Shown here piece after piece: positions 56,062-64,000 of a DNA stretch of 64,000 nt. This DNA comes from Burkholderiales bacterium (GTDB lineage Bacteria; Pseudomonadota; Gammaproteobacteria; Burkholderiales; Burkholderiaceae_B), in contig JAIXTE010000015.1 of assembly GCA_027484315.1 (NCBI GenBank), positions 47,846 to 111,845 of the forward strand. The letters run 5' to 3'. Both the position numbers and the translations under genes were made by a program. How positions within the stretch are numbered: the first letter of the stretch is position 1; each line of letters begins with the position of its first letter. The notes under the pieces are model-generated. The model was not told the DNA's origin, did not search any database, and saw nothing but the letters and a program-made list of their open reading frames with translations.

Positions 56062-56124
56062 TGGCACTGAGTCATGGACTTGAACTGGGCACCTGCAGAT
56101 TGCTCAGCCTAAGGCTCCGCAAGT

Positions 56125-56589
56125 TCAAACAGGCACCCGGGTTTTGTCCACCACCCGGCGCAACACGAAACTGGTGTGTACACCGGTAACGCCCTTGATT
56201 CGGGTAATTTTGTTCAGTAACAACTCTTGGTAACCATCCATGTCAGCAACTATCACCTTGAGCTGATAGTCCGCCTGCTGACCCGTGATCAGCAAACATT
56301 CCAGCACTTCGGGAATGGCGGACACAGCCGCCTCAAAACTGGCGAAACGCTCAGGTGTGTGCTGGTCCATTGAAATGTAAATCAAGGCCATCAAACTGAA
56401 ACCCAGTTTTTTCGCATCCACCAAGGCACGGTAACCTGTGATCAAACCGGCGTCTTCAAGCGCCTTCACCCGGCGCAAGCAGGGCGAAGGGGAAAGGCCA
56501 ATTTCATCAGCCAGATCCTGATTGCTCATTCGCCCATCGGCCTGCAACAGGGTCAAAATTGCCTTGTCATATCGGTCTAATTGATGCAT
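56125..56589 (-). CDS. Lrp/AsnC-family regulator
   Basis: A 154-residue regulator with an N-terminal helix-turn-helix (LLQADGRMSNQDLADEIGLSPSPCLRRVKALEDAGLI) and a C-terminal RAM/AsnC ligand domain (about 70-145). The start is placed at 56589, giving the family-like MHQLDRYDKAIL. It is divergent from leuA, the leucine synthesis gene, with a TTGGCA-N6-TGCCAA inverted repeat between them, so leucine-linked control is plausible. Confidence 0.88.
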   Translation of the reverse strand: MHQLDRYDKAILTLLQADGRMSNQDLADEIGLSPSPCLRRVKALEDAGLITGYRALVDAKKLGFSLMALIYISMDQHTPERFASFEAAVSAIPEVLECLLITGQQADYQLKVIVADMDGYQELLLNKITRIKGVTGVHTSFVLRRVVDKTRVPV

Positions 56590-56619
56590 ATGGATTTTTC
56601 TGCCTAGATATCCGATTAA

Positions 56620-56637
56620 TTGGCAATTATCTGCCAA
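56620..56637. promoter_or_regulatory. Inverted repeat in the lrp-leuA divergent region
   Basis: TTGGCA (56620-56625) and TGCCAA (56632-56637) are perfect arms around a six-base AT-rich centre, 31 bases from the lrp ATG and 120 bases before leuA. It is a candidate operator for the adjacent Lrp-type protein. Confidence 0.4.
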
Positions 56638-56756
56638 ATCAATCTTTTATTAAAGCAAAAACGCAATCATCTGTCAGCTTGACAGGCATACACTGTTCTT
56701 CATCGACAAACGTTTTACCCAGTAGTAATGAAGGCCCAAGGAGGCCCAGGAAGCAA

Positions 56757-58439
56757 ATGAGCATGTTGAAGAACCCTGCCACCAAATACCGCCCCGCCTA
56801 CAAAGTGGACCTGCCCGACAGAACATGGCCCAACAAGGCCATCGAGAATGCGCCAATCTGGTTAAGCACCGATTTGCGCGACGGTAACCAGGCGATATTT
56901 GAACCCATGAGCGTGGCCACCAAGCTGGACTTCTTCAAGGAACTGGTGCGCATCGGCTTCAAGGAAATTGAGGTGGGTTTTCCAGCAGCCTCGCAGATCG
57001 ACTTTGATGTGGTGCGGCATTTGATTGAACACAATCAGATTCCGGATGACGTCACCCCCATGGTCATGACCCAGGCTCGTGACGATCTCATCGAGCGAAC
57101 AGTGGAATCGGTGATTGGTGCCAAAAGTGCCATCGTCCACATCTACAACTCCACCGCACCCGTGTGGAGAAATACGGTGTTCCGCATGACTGTACCCGAG
57201 GTCATCGACATGGTGAAAAAGCGCGTGCAGAAGGTGAAAGAACTGACTGACGCACACCCGGAAACACAATGGGTTTTGCAGTACTCACCCGAGTGTTTCA
57301 ACATGACCGAACTGGACGTGGCCTTGCAGGCCTGCAACACGGCCATTGAAGCCTGGGAAGCAGGGCCAAACCGCAAGATCATCATCAACCTGCCCACCAC
57401 CGTGGAATGGAGCACACCCAATGTGTTTGCCGATCAAATTGAATGGATGGACAGGCGGCTGAACCGGCGCGAACACGTGGTGCTTTCCGTTCACCCCCAC
57501 AATGACCGTGGCACTGGTGTGGCCACCGCAGAATTGGCGATGATGGCGGGCGCGCAGCGCGTGGAAGGCTGCCTTTTTGGCAACGGGGAGCGCTGTGGCA
57601 ACGTAGACATTGTGACCCTGGCCTTGAACATGTACACGCAGGGCGTGCACCCGAACCTGGACTTTTCCGACATCAATGCCGTGGCTCGCGTGGTTGAAAG
57701 CTGCACGCAATTGCCCATTCACCCACGCCACCCCTACGTGGGCGACTTGGTGTACACCGCATTTTCCGGCTCGCACCAGGATGCGATCAAGAAAGGCTTC
57801 GATATTCAGAAAGCGGATGCCATTTGGGAAGTGCCTTATTTGCCCATCGACCCGGTGGACGTGGGTCGCACTTACGACAGCGTGATTCGCGTTAACAGCC
57901 AATCGGGCAAGGGCGGTATTGCCTACATTCTTGAACGTGAACATGGGGTGGTGATGCCACGCCGCATGCAGGTCGAGTTTTCAGGCGTGGTGCAGAAGGT
58001 CAGCGACAGCACGGCCGCTGAAATGACATCGCCCGCCTTGTGGGCTTTGTTTGAGCAAACCTATTTGCAGAATAATGAAAGCCAGCCGCGCTACATCAGC
58101 CACAAAGTGTTTGATGCAGAAGGTGGCCAAGGCATAGAAATCACCGTGCAACAAAACGGTGAAACAGCAAGGCTTGAAGGTGTGGGCAACGGGCCACTGG
58201 ACGCCGCAGTGCAGGCGCTTGGCGTACCGATGGACATTGTGGGCTTTGAAGAACGCAGCGTGGGCCAAGGCGCCAAGTCAAAAGCCATGGCGATTATCGA
58301 GGTGAGTGTGCCCAATGTGCCAGGCAGCAAGTTCGGTGTTGGCTTTCACGACAACATCACCACCGCCAGTTTGATGGCGTTGGTGAGTGCTTGGCGCAGG
58401 GTTCAGAACACAGCGGGAGCAATAGCGGTCGCCTCGTGA
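56757..58439 (+). CDS. leuA: 2-isopropylmalate synthase, long (LeuA2-type)
   Basis: A 560-residue enzyme for the first committed step of leucine synthesis. The catalytic barrel has LSTDLRDGNQ (the DRDG-type motif), SVHPHNDRGTG and GNGERCGNVDIV. A C-terminal LeuA allosteric domain begins at about residue 430. The length and N-terminal MLKNPATKYRPAY match the about 560-residue LeuA group seen in actinobacteria and some Proteobacteria, and not the 515-residue enterobacterial form. AGGAGG and AGGAAG lie upstream of the ATG at 56757. The other leu genes are not in the window. Confidence 0.95.
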   Translation: MSMLKNPATKYRPAYKVDLPDRTWPNKAIENAPIWLSTDLRDGNQAIFEPMSVATKLDFFKELVRIGFKEIEVGFPAASQIDFDVVRHLIEHNQIPDDVTPMVMTQARDDLIERTVESVIGAKSAIVHIYNSTAPVWRNTVFRMTVPEVIDMVKKRVQKVKELTDAHPETQWVLQYSPECFNMTELDVALQACNTAIEAWEAGPNRKIIINLPTTVEWSTPNVFADQIEWMDRRLNRREHVVLSVHPHNDRGTGVATAELAMMAGAQRVEGCLFGNGERCGNVDIVTLALNMYTQGVHPNLDFSDINAVARVVESCTQLPIHPRHPYVGDLVYTAFSGSHQDAIKKGFDIQKADAIWEVPYLPIDPVDVGRTYDSVIRVNSQSGKGGIAYILEREHGVVMPRRMQVEFSGVVQKVSDSTAAEMTSPALWALFEQTYLQNNESQPRYISHKVFDAEGGQGIEITVQQNGETARLEGVGNGPLDAAVQALGVPMDIVGFEERSVGQGAKSKAMAIIEVSVPNVPGSKFGVGFHDNITTASLMALVSAWRRVQNTAGAIAVAS

Positions 58440-58500
58440 AGTCGACGACCTGGCCAGATACCCAGGTGACGGCTCATTTGCCTGCTCATTACTTGCCTAA

Positions 58501-59205
58501 TCAGGCGGCTGGTTTGCGCATCACGTAGATCAGCACGTCGCCATAAAACGGCACCTTTTCACGCAAGCGGGGTGGATACAGACTGCTCAAGTGCTTGCGT
58601 ACAAACTCTCGCCAGATGGAAGGTCCCGCGCGGCCTTCCATGCTGTTCACGCCAAGGTCCAGCATTTCAAAACCTGCTTTTTTCATGGCACCCATCATGA
58701 AGTAAAGGTCAATTGGGTGCATGTGGCCGCTGTCTTTTTCCGTGTCACTTTCAGGGCGGAAATAACGGTGGTAGCCACGCCACAGCGTGTTGTGCCGAGA
58801 CCGGTAACTGTCCACATTGGGTGTGCTCAATACGCAGTATCCACCGGGCGACAGCACCCGGAACAGCTCCCGAACAAACTGGGTCGGGTTTTCCAGGTGT
58901 TCAATGCCCTCGATGGAACACACAGCATGAAAATGGCCATCCGGGAAAGGCAAAGGCTGATTGGCATCGCCGATGATTCGCTTGGCGGGGTCTGCAAAGT
59001 AAGGTTCGTTGGGGTGGATGTCCATGGTTTGAACATCAAATCCAAGCTGGGTGGCTGCACTGGCGAACGCGCCCGCACCGCAAGGCAGATCAAGAACTTT
59101 TGCGCCCACTTTGGGCAAATGGCGATGCAAAAATGCGAGCGATTGTTGGTGAGTACCCTGCGCAGCAGCGACTGGGGGCCAATTGACATCGGTTAATGGA
59201 TTCAT
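58501..59205 (-). CDS. Class I SAM-dependent methyltransferase (Methyltransf_11/23-like)
   Basis: A 234-residue protein with SAM-binding LDLPCGAGAFASAATQLG (about residues 38-55), a D at the end of strand 2 (VQTMDIHPNEP), and SIEGIEHLENPTQFVRELFRVLSPGGYCVLSTPNV, the post-motif region of small-molecule methyltransferases. Substrate unknown. It converges on leuA and diverges from pth. Confidence 0.8.
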   Translation of the reverse strand: MNPLTDVNWPPVAAAQGTHQQSLAFLHRHLPKVGAKVLDLPCGAGAFASAATQLGFDVQTMDIHPNEPYFADPAKRIIGDANQPLPFPDGHFHAVCSIEGIEHLENPTQFVRELFRVLSPGGYCVLSTPNVDSYRSRHNTLWRGYHRYFRPESDTEKDSGHMHPIDLYFMMGAMKKAGFEMLDLGVNSMEGRAGPSIWREFVRKHLSSLYPPRLREKVPFYGDVLIYVMRKPAA

Positions 59206-59318
59206 CGAGTTGGATAAAAAGAATTGGAAAGCCGCCCACTATCGGCGAAAATAGAGAATACAAACACGCCAAGTCTACTGCTATTTCACAGTATGAATAC
59301 ATAAGCACACATTTTCCA

Positions 59319-59918
59319 ATGTCCAACAACAACCCCATCAAACTGATCGTCGGCCTGGGCAACCCCGGCCCGCAATATGTCGACACCCGCCACAACGCAG
59401 GCGTGTGGTACCTGGAAGCACTTGCGCGTAACCACAATGTTTTCCTTCAAAGCGACAAACGATTTTTTGGCGACATGGCCAGAATCAAGGTGGCCGGTGA
59501 AGACGTGTGGCTGCTGTTTCCCACCACATTCATGAACCGGTCAGGGCAGGCTGTAGGTGCTTTGGCCAAGTTTTTCAAGATCAAGCCGGAGGAAATCCTT
59601 GTTGCGCACGATGAGTTGGATCTACTGCCAGGCCAGATCAAAATGAAAAAAGGTGGTGGACATGCTGGGCACAATGGTTTGAAAGACATTCATGCGCACA
59701 TGGGCAGCAACGAATTCTGGCGGGCACGCATTGGCATTGGCCACCCCCGCAGCCTGAACCTTCAACAGGGTGTGGCGGATTTCGTGCTACACCGCCCCAG
59801 CAGTGAACAGCAACAGTGGATAGACCGGTCGATTGCCGTGCTGCTCAAGCACACGGAATTGATTCTGAAGGGCCAGATCGGGCAGGCCACCACCCATATT
59901 CACACCGAGTGCACTTGA
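59319..59918 (+). CDS. pth: Peptidyl-tRNA hydrolase
   Basis: A 199-residue enzyme recycling peptidyl-tRNA. LIVGLGNPGPQYVDTRHNAG contains the catalytic histidine, and VAHDELDLLPGQIKMKKGGGHAGHNGLKDI the conserved D/N/H residues. The ATG at 59319 is chosen as longer frames run back into the methyltransferase region. In related genomes pth follows rplY directly; here about 4 kb intervenes. Confidence 0.96.
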   Translation: MSNNNPIKLIVGLGNPGPQYVDTRHNAGVWYLEALARNHNVFLQSDKRFFGDMARIKVAGEDVWLLFPTTFMNRSGQAVGALAKFFKIKPEEILVAHDELDLLPGQIKMKKGGGHAGHNGLKDIHAHMGSNEFWRARIGIGHPRSLNLQQGVADFVLHRPSSEQQQWIDRSIAVLLKHTELILKGQIGQATTHIHTECT

Positions 59919-59926
59919 GAATTGTC

Positions 59927-61129
59927 ATGAGCAATAACGTGGGCAACAAAGTGAACAACAAGGTGAGCAGTATTCAGGTCATCCTCGGTGAACGCGCCAA
60001 GGCACACATTGCCAACACAGGATTGCGGCCCGAGGACATTTGCGCCATTCCCGCAGCAGCTGGTGGGCCAAAAGGCTTGATTTTGCAAGGGCTGGATCAT
60101 TACCTGTTTAGCGACTGGTTGGGCAAAGCGCACCTGCATGAACGGACAGCGAAGGGAGTCAAACCCCTGCAGTTGATCGGCGCGTCAATCGGCGCTTGGC
60201 GCATGGCTGCAGCAGCCAGCAGCGACCCGGTTGCAAGCTTCAAACGCCTGGCTCAACAGTATGTGGAAGCACAGGATTACCGCAAGGGTGTAGACCGGCA
60301 TGAAATAAGCCGCGTTTGTGGCGCAATGGTAGAGGCCGTTGTGGCCGAAGAAGCACAGCACATGGTCAAGCCTGCGGGCAAGGAATTGCTGGTGTGGGTC
60401 AACAGGGGCTTGACGCCTTTGCACTACGCCCGGAACGTTGCACAACAGAATACCCAGCAAAACGCACAACAAAACGCACAGCAAAGCGCACTGGTGCACG
60501 CACGCATGCGGGGATTTGCTTCTGCCGTGGTTGCCAACAGCGTGAATCGCAACCGGCTTTCCAGCTATTTCGAGCGCTGGGTTTTTCAAAGCCCGGGCGC
60601 CCACACGGACTGGTTGAAGCAACCTTTTGACCGCATTCCCACCCGCATTGAAAACCTGGATTCACTGAACATTCACGACGCCTTGTTGGCGTCTGGCAGC
60701 ATTCCCTTCGTGCTGAACCCCGTACACAGAATTACCCAAGCCTTGAGCGACAACAGCACAGAGGTGAAACATCACGAAGGTCCATTTTGGGACGGTGGCC
60801 TGACCGACTACCACCTGGCTCTGCCCTATCACCGGCTTGATGGCCTGGTACTTTACCCCCATTTCGCGCCGACAGTGACACCCGGTTGGTTGGACAAATT
60901 TCTCAAGGTGCGCAAAGCCAAGCCGGAATGGATGAGCAATGTGATTCTGGTGTGCCCTTCACCCGAGTTTGTCGCAAGTCTGCCTGCCAAAAAGATTCCA
61001 GACCGCAGTGATTTCAAGCGCTACAAATTCGATCACAGTGTGCGCATTCCCCTGTGGCAAAGCGCCATTCGGGAAAGCCAGCGCATGGCCGACGATTTTC
61101 AGCAGTGGCTGAACAACGTGAATCGCTAG
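59927..61129 (+). CDS. Patatin-like phospholipase
   Basis: A 400-residue protein with patatin features: glycine-rich AAGGPKGLIL (oxyanion loop, about residue 43), nucleophile motif GASIGAW (G-x-S-x-G, about residues 85-91) and the catalytic aspartate in WDGGLTDYHLALPY. Patatins are Ser-Asp lipid acyl hydrolases. A Q/N-rich insertion of four 12-bp repeats lies at residues 173-188. It starts 8 bases after pth and is likely co-transcribed. No signal peptide. Confidence 0.82.
   Translation: MSNNVGNKVNNKVSSIQVILGERAKAHIANTGLRPEDICAIPAAAGGPKGLILQGLDHYLFSDWLGKAHLHERTAKGVKPLQLIGASIGAWRMAAAASSDPVASFKRLAQQYVEAQDYRKGVDRHEISRVCGAMVEAVVAEEAQHMVKPAGKELLVWVNRGLTPLHYARNVAQQNTQQNAQQNAQQSALVHARMRGFASAVVANSVNRNRLSSYFERWVFQSPGAHTDWLKQPFDRIPTRIENLDSLNIHDALLASGSIPFVLNPVHRITQALSDNSTEVKHHEGPFWDGGLTDYHLALPYHRLDGLVLYPHFAPTVTPGWLDKFLKVRKAKPEWMSNVILVCPSPEFVASLPAKKIPDRSDFKRYKFDHSVRIPLWQSAIRESQRMADDFQQWLNNVNR
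60443..60490 (+). repeat. Four 12-bp in-frame repeats in the patatin gene
   Basis: Four consecutive 12-base units encode QQNT-QQNA-QQNA-QQSA. The units differ at a few positions. The repeat length is a multiple of three, so copy-number change would keep the frame. The segment lies between the nucleophile and the catalytic aspartate and is probably a surface loop. Confidence 0.85.
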
Positions 61130-61175
61130 GCGCGGTACAATTCACCCCATTCAATTAAGCACTTAGCGAATTCTC

Positions 61176-62267
61176 ATGACCCTCAAATGCGGCATCGTTG
61201 GCCTTCCCAACGTCGGTAAATCCACCCTGTTCAACGCACTGACCAAAGCGGGCATTGCTGCGGAAAACTATCCCTTCTGCACCATCGAACCCAATGTGGG
61301 CATGGTGGAAGTGCCTGATGCGCGTTTGCAGCAACTTGCAGAGATCGTCAAGCCTGAACGGATTGTGCCTGCCACAGTTGAATTCGTGGATATCGCTGGC
61401 CTTGTGGCAGGTGCTTCCAAAGGCGAAGGCTTGGGCAACCAGTTCCTGGCACACATTCGGGAAACCGACGCCATCGTGAACGTCGTGCGCTGTTTTGAAG
61501 ACGACAACGTGATTCACGTGAATGGTCGTGTTGACCCGCTTTCCGACATTGAAACAATTGAAACCGAACTGTGCCTGGCTGACATGGGCACGGTTGAAAA
61601 AGCAATTCACCGCTTGGCCAAACAGGCGCGCGCCAATGACAAGGACGCCGCCAAGGTGCTGGCCATTCTGCAGCGCTGTGAAGCCCAGTTGAACGAAGCC
61701 AAGCCAGTGCGTGCGCTTGGCCTGGATGAAGAAGAACTGTTTGCCATCAAGAGTTTCGGCCTGATCACGGCCAAACCCGCAATGTACGTGGCCAACGTGG
61801 CTGAGGACGGTTTTGAGAACAACCCCTTCGTTGAACGCCTGAAAGAATACGCCGCCAAGCAGAATGCACCCGTGGTAGCCGTGTGCGCCGCCATTGAAGC
61901 TGAAATTGCTGACCTGGACGATGCAGACAAAATGGAATTTCTGGCCGACATGGGCATGACAGAACCTGGCTTGAACCGCGTGATTCGCGCTGGCTTCAAG
62001 CTGCTGGGCCTGCAAACCTACTTCACCGCCGGCGTGAAAGAAGTGCGCGCATGGACAATCCGGATTGGCGACACCGGCCCGAAGGCCGCGGGCGTGATTC
62101 ACACTGACTTCGAGCGCGGCTTCATTCGCGCCCAAACCATTGCCTTTGAAGACTACATTCAGTTCAAAGGCGAGAACGGCGCGAAAGAAGCGGGCAAGAT
62201 GCGCGCTGAAGGCAAGGAATACGTGGTGAAAGACGGCGACGTGCTGAACTTCCTGTTCAACGTGTAA
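61176..62267 (+). CDS. ychF: Ribosome-binding ATPase YchF
   Basis: A 363-residue Obg-family P-loop protein. G1 GLPNVGKST, a G3 region (DIAGLV), a coiled-coil insertion (about 130-190) and the C-terminal TGS domain (about 280-362, ending FNV) are present. YchF prefers ATP over GTP and is linked to stress control of translation. Pth-YchF proximity is common in Proteobacteria. Confidence 0.96.
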   Translation: MTLKCGIVGLPNVGKSTLFNALTKAGIAAENYPFCTIEPNVGMVEVPDARLQQLAEIVKPERIVPATVEFVDIAGLVAGASKGEGLGNQFLAHIRETDAIVNVVRCFEDDNVIHVNGRVDPLSDIETIETELCLADMGTVEKAIHRLAKQARANDKDAAKVLAILQRCEAQLNEAKPVRALGLDEEELFAIKSFGLITAKPAMYVANVAEDGFENNPFVERLKEYAAKQNAPVVAVCAAIEAEIADLDDADKMEFLADMGMTEPGLNRVIRAGFKLLGLQTYFTAGVKEVRAWTIRIGDTGPKAAGVIHTDFERGFIRAQTIAFEDYIQFKGENGAKEAGKMRAEGKEYVVKDGDVLNFLFNV

Positions 62268-62283
62268 GTCGCGCAGTTCAGTT

Positions 62284-62357
62284 GCTTAGCCCAGTTGCTT
62301 GGCTAAGCTGCCTATTCAGCCTGCTTAAAACAAAGGCCCTTCGGGGCCTTGTTTTTT
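62284..62357 (+). terminator. Tandem hairpins ending ychF transcription
   Basis: A perfect 8-bp hairpin GCTTAGCC/GGCTAAGC (62284-62308, 9-base loop) is followed by AAGGCCC-TTCG-GGGCCTT (62333-62350) and a run GTTTTTT. The second is a clear intrinsic terminator; the first has no U-tract and may be an mRNA 3-prime stabiliser. Confidence 0.8.
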
Positions 62358-62414
62358 GGTGCCCGCGTTTGTGTGCTAGGGTATGTGCAGTTTCATTTTG
62401 CAGCACCCACCGCC

Positions 62415-63949
<1,535 letters not shown>

Positions 63950-64000
63950 TTATTTGTTGACAACCTGTGGCGGGGTCAAGCCCAGCTTCTGGTTCAACCA
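63950..64000 (-). CDS. C-terminus of an unidentified gene, perhaps coaD
   Basis: The last 16 codons (ending LGLTPPQVVNK) and a TAA of a minus-strand gene are visible, 9 bases upstream of the ferredoxin start. In Burkholderiales the gene before this ferredoxin is often coaD (phosphopantetheine adenylyltransferase), but the visible residues are too few to decide. Confidence 0.35.
   Translation of the reverse strand, partial: WLNQKLGLTPPQVVNK

Noticed and set aside
56620..56637. Possible sigma-54 promoter read on the minus strand (TTGGCA...TTGCC)
   Set aside because: The GG and GC are separated by 9 bases, not the required 10. The symmetric arms fit an operator better.
61155..62135. Long minus-strand open frame (326 codons) opposite ychF
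   Set aside because: It is the antisense shadow of a well-supported gene and shows no family features.

Overview
The window is a contiguous, gene-dense piece of a Gram-negative chromosome. Its conserved gene orders are those of Betaproteobacteria, order Burkholderiales: petABC-sspA-sspB, hisGDCBHAFIE-hinT-tatABC, mlaFEDACB-ABC-ibaG-murA, and kdsD-kdsC-lptCAB-rpoN-hpf-ptsN-hprK-rapZ. A Limnobacter-like organism is a guess from gene content, not a demonstrated assignment. I see no phage, insertion sequence, integrase or CRISPR array.

Layout. 1-1932: the start of a membrane desaturase/hydroxylase-like gene divergent from a FabR/DesT-like TetR repressor, then an orphan OmpR-type response regulator. 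1987-6289: hemA-prfA-prmC-grxD-ubiX. 6362-8113: a methyltransferase and an 885-bp gene-free stretch with a tandem repeat and a long hairpin. 8114-12146 (minus strand): the cytochrome bc1 genes petABC, sspA, sspB and tRNA-Thr. 12397-14335: a Nif3-like protein and a DegS-like protease. 14399-30140 (minus strand): tatABC, hinT, the whole histidine pathway except hisZ, murA, ibaG, an ABC exporter and the Mla phospholipid transport system.

30337-38299 holds the most unusual locus: an eight-gene operon for a compact type IV pilus/type II secretion-like machine. It encodes a lipoprotein secretin with a C-terminal TPR tail, a minimal GspE-like ATPase, a GspF-like platform protein, two unrecognised single-pass membrane proteins laid out like GspL and GspM, and three prepilin-like proteins. 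One of these carries a tail with 14 cysteines. Six consecutive gene junctions are ATGA overlaps.

38351-49355: a Kef-type antiporter, then the LPS (Kdo and Lpt) genes leading into rpoN, hpf and the nitrogen PTS/HPr-kinase group. A near-consensus sigma-54 promoter stands in front of the operon that contains rpoN. 49355-55314: mutM, a TPR lipoprotein gene split by an in-frame stop codon, lolB, ispE, tRNA-Gln, prs and rplY. 55414-64000: ExoD-like protein, an Lrp-type regulator divergent from a long leuA, a methyltransferase, pth, a patatin-like protein, ychF, an AsmA-like protein and a ferredoxin.

Much of the window serves the envelope: lipid A/LPS transport (lptABC, kdsCD), outer-membrane lipid asymmetry (mla), lipoprotein sorting (lolB), peptidoglycan precursors (murA), Tat export and periplasmic proteolysis. 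Product names rest on motifs, length and gene order read by eye; no database search was run.
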